From Alphaproteobacteria bacterium UBA1301 (lineage in GTDB: Bacteria > Pseudomonadota > Alphaproteobacteria > Micropepsales > Micropepsaceae), in contig DBUB01000002.1 of NCBI GenBank assembly GCA_002307725.1, forward strand, positions 62,001-126,000: a DNA stretch of 64,000 nt, in the 5' to 3' direction. This document shows positions 55,412-64,000 of the stretch, in pieces. A program made the position numbers and the translations under genes. The notes beneath the pieces are model-generated. The model did no database searches. It was not told where the DNA came from and was given only the letters and a program-made list of their open reading frames with translations. Position 1 is the first letter of the stretch. Each line of letters begins with the position of its first letter.

Positions 55412-55694
55412 AGAGCCAAACCACCAGCTTCTGCAGGAAGATGATGGCGATGAACACCACGATCGGCGACAGGTCGAGCCCGCCGATCGACGGTAGGACG
55501 CGGCGCACTTGGCGGAACACCGGCTCGGTCAGGATATCGAGGAACCGGACCACGCTGCGCACGATATTGTTGTGGTAATTCACAACGTTGAAGGCGAGCA
55601 GCCAGCTCATGACCACGGCGGCGAGAACAATCCAGGAATAGACATCGAGCAGGGTGAGGATCAGCCAGATGACGGGGTTGACGGCGGTGTACAT
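55392..55694 (-). CDS. yggT: YggT family membrane protein
   Basis: 100 aa with two YGGT-type helices: VIWLILTLLDVYSWIVLAAVVMSWLLAF and the C-terminal PIVVFIAIIFLQKLVVWLYV, joined by FLDILTEPVFRQVRRVLPSIGGLDLSP, the family hallmark. Implicated in osmotic/potassium homeostasis or cell-division positioning elsewhere. First gene of the yggT-yggU-folD unit. Confidence 0.92.
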   Translation of the reverse strand: MYTAVNPVIWLILTLLDVYSWIVLAAVVMSWLLAFNVVNYHNNIVRSVVRFLDILTEPVFRQVRRVLPSIGGLDLSPIVVFIAIIFLQKLVVWLYVRFPF

Positions 55695-56047
55695 GTTGTT
55701 GCGCGGCTCCCATGGGCGGCGCAGGACCTATCCCGTTTCGCCCCCACCCTGCAAGCCGCGCCCGATTACGGGGTGAATCAAGGCTAACGCGCCGAGGCGC
55801 GGCCGGTTGCACCATTTCCTCCCGCCCGGTGCAATATGACCGTATCAAGAGAATTGCCGTTCCACCGAAATGGGATCTGCCTTTTCAGGTGTTGAACCGG
55901 TGTGGGCCTAATTCTGTTCGGGGGGCATACTTGGCGGATTTCGATACATCGAAAATCGCGCACCTCTTGGTGCTTGCGGAGCGCGGGGCGGTCGCATTCC
56001 GCCACTACGACAACGCCCATTATTAGACGCCCGCCGCATCGCAGTGA
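55695..56047. other. decayed region upstream of the SPASM remnant
   Basis: No intact gene. A plus-strand frame (ending ERGAVAFRHYDNAHY at 56026) is open for about 100 codons. It contains DRIKRIAVPPKW, which superficially recalls topoisomerase IB, but the surrounding residues do not match. Probably relics of the element that carried the maturase. Confidence 0.35.
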
Positions 56048-56326
56048 AACCAGGAACCAAGGATCATCGGCAATTGCTATGCCGGGATCGACCACAACAA
56101 GCTGCGTCCGTTCCTGGCCCTGACGCGAACGACGCAAAGCCCGCAAGAATGTCTCGACTGCGATGTGGCAACCGGCTGTGCCTGGTGCTCAGGCTACAAT
56201 TACGACAGCGCGTCGAGTAGCACATTATTTATGCGTGCCATCTTCGTGTGCAAAATGCACAAGGCGCGCATGCGGGCAAACGCCTATTACTCGGCCAAGC
56301 TGGACCGGAAGACCGCCAAGACCTGA
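56048..56326 (+). pseudogene. C-terminal SPASM remnant of a radical-SAM peptide maturase
   Basis: Frame from 56063 reads IIGNCYAGIDHNKLRPFLAL, then ECLDCDVATGCAWCSGYNYD and FVCKMHKARMRANAYYSAKL, stopping at 56324-56326. The C-x2-C-x5-GCAWCxGYNYD and C-x-MHKARxRAN pattern is the SPASM iron-sulfur domain of radical-SAM peptide maturases (CXXX-repeat target type). The frame is closed upstream by a TGA at 56045 and no radical-SAM CxxxCxxC core remains, so this is a relic. No precursor peptide or partner gene is seen nearby. Confidence 0.65.
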
Positions 56327-56662
56327 CGCGTTGCAACGGCCCTTCTGCCACTTTTACAGCCGGCTTGCGACAGCGCGAAATGGGCAATTCGTACGTCGAT
56401 GGATCTACTGACTTCGTCCTTAATGAATTGTGGACGATGGGAGTTCTTGCGGCGCTGATTTGAGTTCGTGTAGGCGTGTCCCATATCTGTAACAAATTAT
56501 CCCACACAGGCTTGCTGCCGAAAACCAATGGGCGAACCATTCTTCTTTCATCGCTATGCTGCCGGGACAGGCTGGTATGGACTGAACGTCCTTACCCGTC
56601 CAATTGTCCGCGAGTCTCGGTCACCCGAGGCCGGCCGCACGACTGAACACAAAGAGACGACC

Positions 56663-57223
56663 TTGCCCGGGGGTAAACCACACGCAACGCCAAGACGCGG
56701 CCTCGCATTATTGAGTGCCGTGTTGGTTTGCGTTGTGCTGGCGCCGCCGCTTGCGGCTGCTGACGTTTCGCCCGCCGATCTCAATGCCGCGGTGCGCTCG
56801 CTCGGGTTCCTGTCGTCACTGCAAAACCGCTCTTCGATTGTGATTGGTGTCGTCTACAACGGCGCCGATCCCGCGTCGAAGGCGCAAGCAGCCCGCGCCG
56901 CCGCCGAATTGGTGCGTCTTGCCGGTCCTCGCTCCGCCACGATCGCGGCGTTTGTCGTAGCGGCGCAAGACTTGGGATCGCAACATTACGACGCGATCTA
57001 TCTGATGGGACTGCCGGCTGAGACCAGCCGTGCCGTTTCCGACTTCGTCCGGCGCCAAGGCGTCGTTTCGGTTTCTTACGATCCCGCGTGCCTGGAGATG
57101 CAGACCTGCGTGCTACTGGTACAGGCCCGCACGAGCATGTCCGTTGTTCTGGATACCGCACTCGCTAAGGCGGCGGGTGCGAAATTCTCCACAGTGTTTA
57201 CGATGTTGGTGAAACGCAAATGA
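56663..57223 (+). CDS. YfiR/DUF4154-like periplasmic protein
   Basis: 186 aa from TTG 56663, which places a signal peptide at the front (GLALLSAVLVCVVLAPPLAAAD). The frame is open to an ATG at 56528, but that would put 60 odd residues before the signal. The mature part shows IVIGVVYNGADPASKAQAAR and a Cys pair ACLEMQTC recalling the YfiR disulfide, ending VLDTALAKAAGAKFSTVFTMLVKR, similar to the DUF4154 C-terminus. In the Yfi system YfiR restrains a membrane signalling enzyme. The stop overlaps the receptor ATG (ATGA). Confidence 0.65.
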   Translation: MPGGKPHATPRRGLALLSAVLVCVVLAPPLAAADVSPADLNAAVRSLGFLSSLQNRSSIVIGVVYNGADPASKAQAARAAAELVRLAGPRSATIAAFVVAAQDLGSQHYDAIYLMGLPAETSRAVSDFVRRQGVVSVSYDPACLEMQTCVLLVQARTSMSVVLDTALAKAAGAKFSTVFTMLVKRK

Positions 57224-59205
57224 GTAAGATCCCAACTCTGCCGTTCGCGGCGCTTCTACTGTTGTCGGCGGCAAATGCCCAGTCGATGGATTACGGATCG
57301 ATCGAACAGCTCTTCGGCGAGCCGGCAACCACGAGCGCAACCGGGTCGCCGCAACGCGCCACTGAGGTCGCCGCCAACATGACCATTGTGACCCGTGATG
57401 AGATCGCTCGTTCCGGTGCGCGCGACATCCCGGGAATCTTGCGCCATGTTGCCGGCGTTGATGTGCTGCAATGGGCGAACGACAATTTTGACGTCTCGGC
57501 GCGCGGCTACAATCAGGCCTATTCCGCCCGGACCCTGGTTTTGATCGACGGCCGCCAAGTCTATGTCGATTCCTTTGGCTTCACGCCTTGGAGTGCGCTT
57601 CCGGTCGAACTCGGCGCCATCCGTCAGATCGAGGTCGTCAAGGGTCCCAATGCAGCGCTGTTTGGCTTCAACGCCGTGGCGGGCGTGATCAACATCATCA
57701 CCAACAATCCGCGCTACGACGACGTAACGACGGCCTCTCTGCGCTATGGCAGCCAGAACATGGCGGAAGCTTCGGGCGCGATGCGCTTCGCGCTCGGACA
57801 GGATGTCTTCTTGCGGCTTTCCGCCGGCTACCGCTCGGACAAATCGTTCGGCACTTCCAATCCGCTACCGGTCGATGGCGTGCCGCGGCCCAAGAACGAT
57901 CGCACCTCGGTGGATGCCGACGCGGTCTTCCGTCTGCCCGCGGACATCGAACTTGAACTCGAAGCCAGTCACACCCAGGCCAATCAGAACGAGGTTTCCG
58001 GAGGCTATAAGCTCCAAACGTCGGAATACGGCACCAATTCCGTGCTGGCGCGGCTGTTGGCCGATAGCGGCTGGGGCCTGGTGCGCTTGACCGGCTATTC
58101 GAACTGGTTTGCCTGGACGCGAGCGGTCGGTGCGGGAAACGTTGCGCCCAAGCTGATGAACCAAGTCACGGTCATCCAGGCCGAAGACGCCTTCAGTGTC
58201 ACCCCCAATCACACTATCCGCCTCGCCGCCGAGTATCGTCATAACGAGGTAGGTCCGCGCGATGGCAGCGACGGCTGGGTCGCATTCGATGCCGGTTCCG
58301 CTTCGGCGATGTGGAATTGGCAGATTTTTCCAGATCTGTCCTGGACCAGCGCTTTGCGCTTCGACAGCGTCTCTTACGATAGCAAGCTCGCCAAAAGCAG
58401 TACCAGACAAACCTCGATTGCAGGTGCACCGCTGCAAATCGATCAATGGAGCTTCAATGCCGGATTGGTCTGGAACGCGACAGCGAGTGATACGCTGCGG
58501 TTGATCGCCTCGCGCGGCGTTCAGCTTCCCAATCTCGTTCAGGTGTGGGATGCCGCCGCTGGTCAAGCCGAAGTCTCCGACCCGACATTGCGCTTGCGGC
58601 CATCCTCGGTGACCAACGTCGAGGTGTTATGGAACCGGCATTTCACTGCCATCAACGCGCGCATGCAGGTTGGCGTGTTCCATCAGGAAACCACCGACGT
58701 CATCTCGACCGGCAGCGGCACCGTCGACGTACCGGGATCACCGGGCATGGCGCCGGCGAATGTCGGCTCCTCGCAAGCGACGGGTCTTGAAATCGGCTGG
58801 AACGGCCAATTATTCGCAACCTGGACCTGGTCGGTGAGCTATCGCTTCGAGCTCATTAACGACAATTACGTCAAAGGCACCGGCCGCACCGATCTTGTCA
58901 ATTACGAAGACACCACACCGCAACATGTCGCTAAAGCCGGTCTCGGCTGGACCTCGGGCCCTTGGGAAGCCAACGCCTACATGCATTTCCAATCGGAGTC
59001 GGCGGGTTTGCGCCGTTTCGGGCCGGGGCGTCTGCTTGTTCCGATTCAGCCCTTTACTTCGATCGATGCCCGGCTGGCCTATCGCCTGACGGATCAATTC
59101 TTGCTGGCAATTTCGGGCCAGGATTTGTTCAACGCGCAGCAGCAACAGACCTCAGGGCCAAACGTCGAACGCCAGTTCTTCGTCACCCTCGCATTTGATA
59201 TGTAA
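57220..59205 (+). CDS. TonB-dependent receptor (vitamin/siderophore-type plug)
   Basis: 661 aa with signal peptide MSKIPTLPFAALLLLSAANAQS. Plug: VAANMTIVTRDEIARSGARDIPGIL, FDVSARGYNQAYSARTLVLIDGRQVY, IEVVKGPNAALFGFNAVAGVINIITN; barrel to the terminal ERQFFVTLAFDM. Closer to the BtuB/cirA-like group than the receptor at 4615. Being translationally coupled to a YfiR-like gene and six bases before a sensor kinase suggests that transport or ligand occupancy is linked to signalling. Ligand unknown. Confidence 0.9.
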   Translation: MSKIPTLPFAALLLLSAANAQSMDYGSIEQLFGEPATTSATGSPQRATEVAANMTIVTRDEIARSGARDIPGILRHVAGVDVLQWANDNFDVSARGYNQAYSARTLVLIDGRQVYVDSFGFTPWSALPVELGAIRQIEVVKGPNAALFGFNAVAGVINIITNNPRYDDVTTASLRYGSQNMAEASGAMRFALGQDVFLRLSAGYRSDKSFGTSNPLPVDGVPRPKNDRTSVDADAVFRLPADIELELEASHTQANQNEVSGGYKLQTSEYGTNSVLARLLADSGWGLVRLTGYSNWFAWTRAVGAGNVAPKLMNQVTVIQAEDAFSVTPNHTIRLAAEYRHNEVGPRDGSDGWVAFDAGSASAMWNWQIFPDLSWTSALRFDSVSYDSKLAKSSTRQTSIAGAPLQIDQWSFNAGLVWNATASDTLRLIASRGVQLPNLVQVWDAAAGQAEVSDPTLRLRPSSVTNVEVLWNRHFTAINARMQVGVFHQETTDVISTGSGTVDVPGSPGMAPANVGSSQATGLEIGWNGQLFATWTWSVSYRFELINDNYVKGTGRTDLVNYEDTTPQHVAKAGLGWTSGPWEANAYMHFQSESAGLRRFGPGRLLVPIQPFTSIDARLAYRLTDQFLLAISGQDLFNAQQQQTSGPNVERQFFVTLAFDM

Positions 59206-59210
59206 TATCC

Positions 59211-61895
59211 ATGGGCGACACGGACCTTTTTTGGCAGATCACCGTGGTTGAGGCACTTCTCAATCTGGCGATTTTTGCCGTGGCCGTGATCGCTTATGGC
59301 CCGGTCAATATCCTTGCCGCCCGTCTGCGCGCCACGACCTCGATTCCGCTGGGAACAGCGACCGGTGTTTTGTTCGGGATCGCCACCGCAATCACCGTGT
59401 TGCAGCCGGTGCATCTCATCGGCGGCGCGCCGACCGGCAGCCAGACGGTTCTGCTCGCGCTCGCCGGTCTGTTGGGGGGACCATTTGCGGCGCTGGCGGC
59501 AGTGCTGATCGCCTGCACGGCGCAGCTTGTACCGTATCTGCAAGGCCTGCCGCTCGACGGTTTCGGCCTGACCATCCTGGCGGTTGCGGCGGCGGCGGGT
59601 GTGATGTTGCGTTTCGGCCTCGACCGGTTTGCCCATGTGAGCGGCGTCTCCTACTGGCACTTTCCAATTCTGGGCAGCCTTTCGGCGGTGCTCGATCTGG
59701 CGGCGCAGTGGGTTTTCCAGGGCGGACCCGCTGCCACTCTGTCGGCGGCGCCGACCTTGTCGGCCCATGTCATCGAAATCACGATTTTGGGGACGTTGCT
59801 GCTGCATGAAAAGCGCCGCCACGAAACCGAACAGGATTTGCGCGCCAGCGAGCTACGCCTCGCCAACCAGGCCCGCGAACTTGCCGCCCAAACCGAGGAA
59901 CTGGCGGCACAGGCGCGCGAACTCGCCGCCGCCCGCGACGCCGCCGAGGCCGCCGACCGGGCCAAAAGCGAATTCCTCGCCAATATGAGCCATGAAATCC
60001 GCACGCCCATGAACGGCGTCATCGGTATGGCGGGGCTGCTGCTCGAAACCGATCTCGACGACGAACAGCGCCGCTATGCCGAAACGGTGTGCGAATCCGG
60101 CGAAGCGTTGATCGACATCGTCAACGATATTCTCGACATCTCCAAGCTCGAGGCTGGACGGCTGGAACTCGAGAACATCGAATTCGACCTTGGCGATCTC
60201 GCCGACAAGGCGGCCGGGCTCTTGCTCGCCAAGGCGCGCGAGAAGGGAATCGACATCGGCGTGTTCGTAGCGCCCGAGGCGTGCGGCAGCTTCCGCGGCG
60301 ATCCCTCGCGGCTCCGGCAGATTCTGCTCAATCTCATCGGCAATGCGATCAAGTTCACCGACAAAGGCGGGGTCGCCTTGCAGGTCTTTGCCGTGCCTGA
60401 CGACAGCGATGCGGCGCGCCTTCGCTTCGAGATCACCGATACCGGCATTGGCATTCCCGATGAACGCCAACAGCGGCTGTTCAAGAAGTTCAGCCAACTC
60501 GACAGTTCGATAACGCGCCGCTACGGCGGCACTGGATTGGGACTCGCCATCTGCAAAGAACTGGTCGAGGCGATGGGTGGCGAGATCGGCGTCACCTCCG
60601 AACCAAGCAATGGGTCGACGTTCTGGTTCGAACTGCCGCTGGTCCAATCGACCGCGGCGAAAGATCAGCCCGCGTTCCTGCCGCAGCGGCGGATGCGGGC
60701 GCTGGTGGTCGATGAAGTGCCACTGATCGGCTACCTCACGCGCCGTCACCTCGAATGTTTCGGCTTCGAAGTCACCACTGCGCTGAGCCCGTTCGCGGTC
60801 CTCAGTGAAATCGACCGGGCCGAGCGCGATGAGCAACCGTTCGATCTGGCGGTGTTCGATCACGTCATGCCCATTCTGCCCGGCGACCGCTTGGCCGCCC
60901 GCGTGCGGGCGCTGCCGGCGGGCGCAGCGATCAAGCTCATTCTGCTCACCTCGGCCGGACGCGACAGAATCGAAGATCCGTCCGCCGTCGATGCCGTCTT
61001 GGAAAAGCCGCTGCAGACACGCGCCTTCGGCGATTGTCTTGCGGCTATTTTTGCCCCGGCACGGCGTCAACCAGTGCCCTCTGGTGCGCCCAAGCGTACC
61101 ACACCAATCTCCGGGCGCGGTTTGACCGTATTGCTGGCGGAGGACAACCGGGTCAATCAGGACGTGGCGCGCACGATCCTCACCCGTGCCGGCCATCGCG
61201 TCGACATCGCCGAGAACGGCAAGATGGCGGTCGATGCCGTGCGCCGCAACGCCTACGACGTCGTCTTGATGGACGTACAGATGCCGGAGATGGACGGCAT
61301 TGAGGCCGTCAGGCTGATCCGCGCCCTGCCGCGTCCGCTCCGCGCCGTGCCCGTCATCGCCATGACCGCCAATGCCATGGCAGGGGCCCGCGACGAATAT
61401 CTCGCCGCCGGCATGGACGACTACATCTGCAAGCCGGTGCAGCCCAAGGTATTGATCGCGAAGCTCGCCGCACTTGCCGCCGCGAAATTCGGCCCTCCAG
61501 AGCGTCCCGCCGCAATCCCCGCCACAGCGCTGGAACCGGTGCTCGACGAACAGAACCTGAGTGACCTTTTGGAAGCGGTTCTCACCGAAAAGACCATCGG
61601 CTTTGTCGAAGTGTTCTTAAGTGATGCCGCCGAACGGCTCATCCAGATCGACGCGGCGATTGCGGACGGTGACCTCGACGCCTGCCGGCGGGCCGCCCAT
61701 TCGCTGATCAGCATGGCCGGCACCTTCGGCGCCATGCGGATGAGTGCTTTGTCGCGGCAACTGGAAAACGCGTGCAAGAACGCCGATGCGGAAGAGGCCG
61801 TTGCCCTGGCCGGGCGGCTGCACGTCTGCGGCAAGGAGAGCGCTGCAGCCTTGTTGGATTGGATGGCGAAAAGCCGGGCCGCCGCGCCGCTTTGA
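59211..61895 (+). CDS. 5TM hybrid histidine kinase with two receivers and HPt
   Basis: 894 aa. N-terminal membrane domain (about 1-200) of the 5TMR-LYT type, as in LytS-like sensors (GTATGVLFGIATAITVLQPV, GSQTVLLALAGLLGGPFAAL). An Ala/Glu-rich coiled coil (about 205-250) leads to HisKA with His261 in NMSHEIRTPMNG. The ATPase has NLIGNAIKFTDKG and YGGTGLGLAICKEL. Receiver 1 (Asp550 in VFDHVMP) and receiver 2 (Asp688 in VLMDVQMPEMDG) both look complete. The HPt has His830 in CRRAAHSLISMAGTFGA. No output regulator follows, so it must feed a distant response protein. Confidence 0.93.
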   Translation: MGDTDLFWQITVVEALLNLAIFAVAVIAYGPVNILAARLRATTSIPLGTATGVLFGIATAITVLQPVHLIGGAPTGSQTVLLALAGLLGGPFAALAAVLIACTAQLVPYLQGLPLDGFGLTILAVAAAAGVMLRFGLDRFAHVSGVSYWHFPILGSLSAVLDLAAQWVFQGGPAATLSAAPTLSAHVIEITILGTLLLHEKRRHETEQDLRASELRLANQARELAAQTEELAAQARELAAARDAAEAADRAKSEFLANMSHEIRTPMNGVIGMAGLLLETDLDDEQRRYAETVCESGEALIDIVNDILDISKLEAGRLELENIEFDLGDLADKAAGLLLAKAREKGIDIGVFVAPEACGSFRGDPSRLRQILLNLIGNAIKFTDKGGVALQVFAVPDDSDAARLRFEITDTGIGIPDERQQRLFKKFSQLDSSITRRYGGTGLGLAICKELVEAMGGEIGVTSEPSNGSTFWFELPLVQSTAAKDQPAFLPQRRMRALVVDEVPLIGYLTRRHLECFGFEVTTALSPFAVLSEIDRAERDEQPFDLAVFDHVMPILPGDRLAARVRALPAGAAIKLILLTSAGRDRIEDPSAVDAVLEKPLQTRAFGDCLAAIFAPARRQPVPSGAPKRTTPISGRGLTVLLAEDNRVNQDVARTILTRAGHRVDIAENGKMAVDAVRRNAYDVVLMDVQMPEMDGIEAVRLIRALPRPLRAVPVIAMTANAMAGARDEYLAAGMDDYICKPVQPKVLIAKLAALAAAKFGPPERPAAIPATALEPVLDEQNLSDLLEAVLTEKTIGFVEVFLSDAAERLIQIDAAIADGDLDACRRAAHSLISMAGTFGAMRMSALSRQLENACKNADAEEAVALAGRLHVCGKESAAALLDWMAKSRAAAPL

Positions 61896-62041
61896 TCCCT
61901 CACGCATCGTGCAAATCGCGCAATTGGCCGTTCCCAGGAGCTGGCCAATCATTAACTTTTGCGCCTTTTGCCCCACACCTCGCGGAGTAGCAAAAAACCA
62001 CTCGGATGTAGGTGACAACCCATTGATCCTATTAGGAGAAA

Positions 62042-62117
62042 TGGTGGAGCTGAGCGGAATCGAACCGCTGGCCTCCTCATTGCGAACGAGGCGCTCTCCC
62101 AACTGAGCTACAGCCCC
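62042..62117 (-). tRNA. tRNA-Ala(CGC)
   Basis: Minus strand: acceptor GGGGCTG pairs with CAGCTCC (one G-T), encoded CCA present. Anticodon stem CCTCG/TGAGG holds the loop TTCGCAA, giving anticodon CGC for GCG codons. GGTTCGATTCC T arm is standard. Confidence 0.95.
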
Positions 62118-62290
62118 TAACCAAGGGTCCCCGCCCCCGGACGGACCGGCAACGGGATGGGGGGCGTATGTAGGAAGCGGCCTATCGCGCTGTCAAGCGG
62201 GACCTAGCAACCGTCTTGTCGCTACAGACATTTTCTTGTCGTGCGCCCCGTTCACTGGCGCTTTACTATGTTGGTTTATTGCCAGGAACG

Positions 62291-62758
62291 ATGCGCAAAC
62301 ATCTTCTTCTCCCGGTTCTTTTGGCGGCAGCTTTGGCTGTTCCCGGGCCCGCGGCCTTTGCGGCGGAAACCGCCGCTACCGCCGAAAAGCCCGCCAAAGA
62401 CAAAAAGGACAAGAAGGACGCGGTCCACAAGATCGCCCAGTCCGATAGCTATTTGATGGTGGACCCGCTTTATTCCTCTATCATCGATGGCAGCCGGCCG
62501 CTCGGTCTTCTGATGATCGGCATAGGCCTCGACGTGCCCGATCCAGAGTTGCGCGACAAAATCGAGCGCGACATGCCACAGCTCAGAGACGGTTACGTCC
62601 GCAGTCTGATGGCCTACACGGCCATCAACGTGCGTTCGTGGCGCCAGCCCGATGTGGCAGCGATTGCCGACCGCTTGCAAGGCGTGACTGATCGCATTCT
62701 GCGAAAAAAGGGGGCGCGGGTTCTGCTGGCACAAGTGGCGATTCAGCTCAACCAATAG
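62291..62758 (+). CDS. small exported protein, FliL-like
   Basis: 155 aa. Signal peptide MRKHLLLPVLLAAALAVPGPAAFAA, then a Lys/Ala/Asp-rich linker (EKPAKDKKDKKDAV), then a domain YLMVDPLYSSIIDGSRPLGLLMIGIGLDVPD, ERDMPQLRDGYVRSLMAYTA and C-terminal RVLLAQVAIQLNQ. The last part resembles the periplasmic domain of FliL-type flagellar proteins (MxxRDxIxxLLxxK... VxFTxFVVQ) in layout, but the match is loose and no flagellar genes are near. Start 62291 has AGGA four bases upstream. Confidence 0.65.
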   Translation: MRKHLLLPVLLAAALAVPGPAAFAAETAATAEKPAKDKKDKKDAVHKIAQSDSYLMVDPLYSSIIDGSRPLGLLMIGIGLDVPDPELRDKIERDMPQLRDGYVRSLMAYTAINVRSWRQPDVAAIADRLQGVTDRILRKKGARVLLAQVAIQLNQ

Positions 62759-62911
62759 AGCGCTTTCCGGAAAAGTAGTGCCAAGAGGGCGAGAGCTACC
62801 GCGAACGACGCGTATTTGGCGGTTTTCCATTCGAAAACGCGGCGAAACAAAGTTCGTCGCACGCCGCGTTTGATCTGGCATAATACCGGTTGCTCGGATC
62901 GGATTGTTCTC

Positions 62912-64000
62912 ATGACACAACTTCCACGCGTCGCCCCGGTGCTCGCCGCTGCCCTTAGCGGCGGTGCGATTTTCTTGTCGATGGGCCTGGCCGGAACCGT
63001 TTCACCGGGACTGGGCGCGCTGTGGATCCTGGCACTCTTGGCACCGGTACCGGTGTTGTGGTTCGCCTTCCGCGCAGAACATGGCTGGGTCGCATTCCTG
63101 GTGGCGCTGGCGGCCTACGCCCTCGGAAGCTGCAACATTCTACCCGCCTATGCCGGAACTTTGTCACCGCTGGCGCTGGTGCTGGCGATTCTCGTGCCCG
63201 CATTGCTGTTTGCCGGCGCGGTCGTGGCGGCGCGGTTCGTGAGCCTTCGCGTCACGCCCATCACGGCGGTCATCGCCTTCGCCTTCTTCTGGACCGGCTT
63301 CGACTATCTGCTGTCGCTCGGCCCCAACGGCACTGCGGCCTCGCCTGCGTATGCCCAAGTTGGCATGCCGTGGATGATCCAAGTCGCCGCGCTGTTCGGC
63401 GTCTGGGCGATCACCTTCGTCGTGGCTTTCTTCGCCGCGGCCTTGGCAATGGCTGCCGCCACGCGCCAGCGCCTGTTTGCCGTTCTCGCCGCCGGTATTT
63501 TGTTTCTCAATCTGGGATACGGCTTCTATCGCATCACGACTGCGCCCACGAGCCCAATAGTTGCTGTCGGTCTCGCCGCCAATGACGATCTGGTGCCGCT
63601 CCGCTTTAAGCAAGACGAAGTCAGCGCCCTGAAAGTCGTGAAAGCCTATGCTGATGTCGGCCGGACGCTGGCGCAGCAGCAGGCCACACTGATCGTCTTT
63701 CCCGAACGCACTGCCGTACTGAAGCCGGAGTGGCGCGACGCGGCGAATGCGGAACTGGAGACGGTCGCCCATGTCGGTCACGCCGCGGTGGTGATGGGAT
63801 TCGATGATCGCCAAAAGCCGCGCCACAATGCGGCGTTCTATTACTTCGCCAACGGTGCGGCGCCGCAGAGCTATTTCAAGCGCCATCTGGTGCCCGGCCT
63901 CGAGAGCGTGTTTGAGCCCGGCGACAAGAGCTTCATGACCAGCGATTTCACTGGCGTCACCATCTGCAAGGACATGGATTTTCCCGCCACGCTGCGCGCG
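62912..64000 (+). CDS. apolipoprotein N-acyltransferase-like membrane CN-hydrolase (partial, runs off end)
   Basis: 363 codons, open at the window edge. ATG 62912 (MTQLPRVAPVLAAALSGG). About seven hydrophobic helices occupy the first 210 residues (APVLAAALSGGAIFLSMGLA, WILALLAPVPVLWFAF, VGMPWMIQVAALFGVWAITF). A nitrilase-superfamily domain follows: Glu in TLIVFPERTAV, Lys in SYFKRHLVPGLESVFEPG and Cys nucleophile in VTICKDMDFP. Lnt transfers an acyl chain to lipoprotein N-termini. The ICKDMDFP context differs from the usual Lnt ICYE, so a related membrane CN-hydrolase is possible. Confidence 0.75.
   Translation, partial: MTQLPRVAPVLAAALSGGAIFLSMGLAGTVSPGLGALWILALLAPVPVLWFAFRAEHGWVAFLVALAAYALGSCNILPAYAGTLSPLALVLAILVPALLFAGAVVAARFVSLRVTPITAVIAFAFFWTGFDYLLSLGPNGTAASPAYAQVGMPWMIQVAALFGVWAITFVVAFFAAALAMAAATRQRLFAVLAAGILFLNLGYGFYRITTAPTSPIVAVGLAANDDLVPLRFKQDEVSALKVVKAYADVGRTLAQQQATLIVFPERTAVLKPEWRDAANAELETVAHVGHAAVVMGFDDRQKPRHNAAFYYFANGAAPQSYFKRHLVPGLESVFEPGDKSFMTSDFTGVTICKDMDFPATLRA

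Noticed and set aside
55712..56026. Topoisomerase IB-like motif DRIKRIAVPPKW
   Set aside because: Only a dozen residues resemble the family and the catalytic region is missing, so no call is made.

Overview
The window is a chromosomal segment of a GC-rich alphaproteobacterium. The evidence is gene content and order: rimP-nusA-rnpM-infB-rbfA-truB-rpsO-pnp, hslVU beside metK-trmB, a RegB/RegA-type redox two-component pair, and an MmcB-family DNA repair gene. The lineage below class level is not fixed by anything I can read; a Rhizomicrobium/Micropepsaceae-like organism is only a guess. Nearly every long ORF that was set aside is an antisense or frame shadow of a real gene, as expected at this GC content.

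Layout. 0-2.6 kb: a P1-family (DmpA/NylC-like) autoprocessing hydrolase, a lipoprotein with an OmpA-like end, and tRNA-Arg(ACG). 3-10.7 kb: accessory catabolic/transport genes (MFS exporter, TonB-dependent receptor, isochorismatase-like hydrolase, LysR regulator, secreted alpha/beta hydrolase). 10.8-17.7 kb: a four-gene operon for guanidine breakdown. It holds two DUF1989 proteins (carboxyguanidine deiminase), a 'urea carboxylase' that is better read as guanidine carboxylase, and allophanate hydrolase. The operon is preceded by two identical ACGA-loop hairpins that look like a guanidine-II (mini-ykkC) riboswitch ending just before the first Shine-Dalgarno. 18-31.5 kb: TspO, DnaK/DnaJ behind a heat-shock-like promoter, a chagasin-type inhibitor, PEP carboxykinase, MoeB, an unknown 498-aa protein with a decayed paralogue tail beside it, GNAT, PolA, an unlisted 58-aa zinc-finger gene, and cobalamin adenosyltransferase.

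31.6-35.5 kb is an accessory island. It contains a cupin gene, a small GNTNxxKHG protein, a 479-aa protein with an N-terminal proteasome/HslV-like Ntn-hydrolase signature, an IS110-type transposase remnant, a second broken copy of the cupin 5' end, and a HicBA toxin-antitoxin pair. 35.5-45.2 kb is the canonical translation/RNA-decay operon. 45.4-55.7 kb holds housekeeping genes (trmB, metK, hslUV, hisB, mmcB, regBA, folD, yggU, yggT) plus a second Ntn-hydrolase (C45-like).

55.8-56.4 kb contains the tail of a lost radical-SAM/SPASM peptide maturase. 56.6-61.9 kb is a tight signalling operon (YfiR-like periplasmic protein, TonB-dependent receptor, 5TM hybrid histidine kinase with two receivers and HPt). 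The window closes with tRNA-Ala(CGC), a small FliL-like secreted protein, and the first 363 codons of a membrane-bound carbon-nitrogen hydrolase of the apolipoprotein N-acyltransferase type, which runs off the end.
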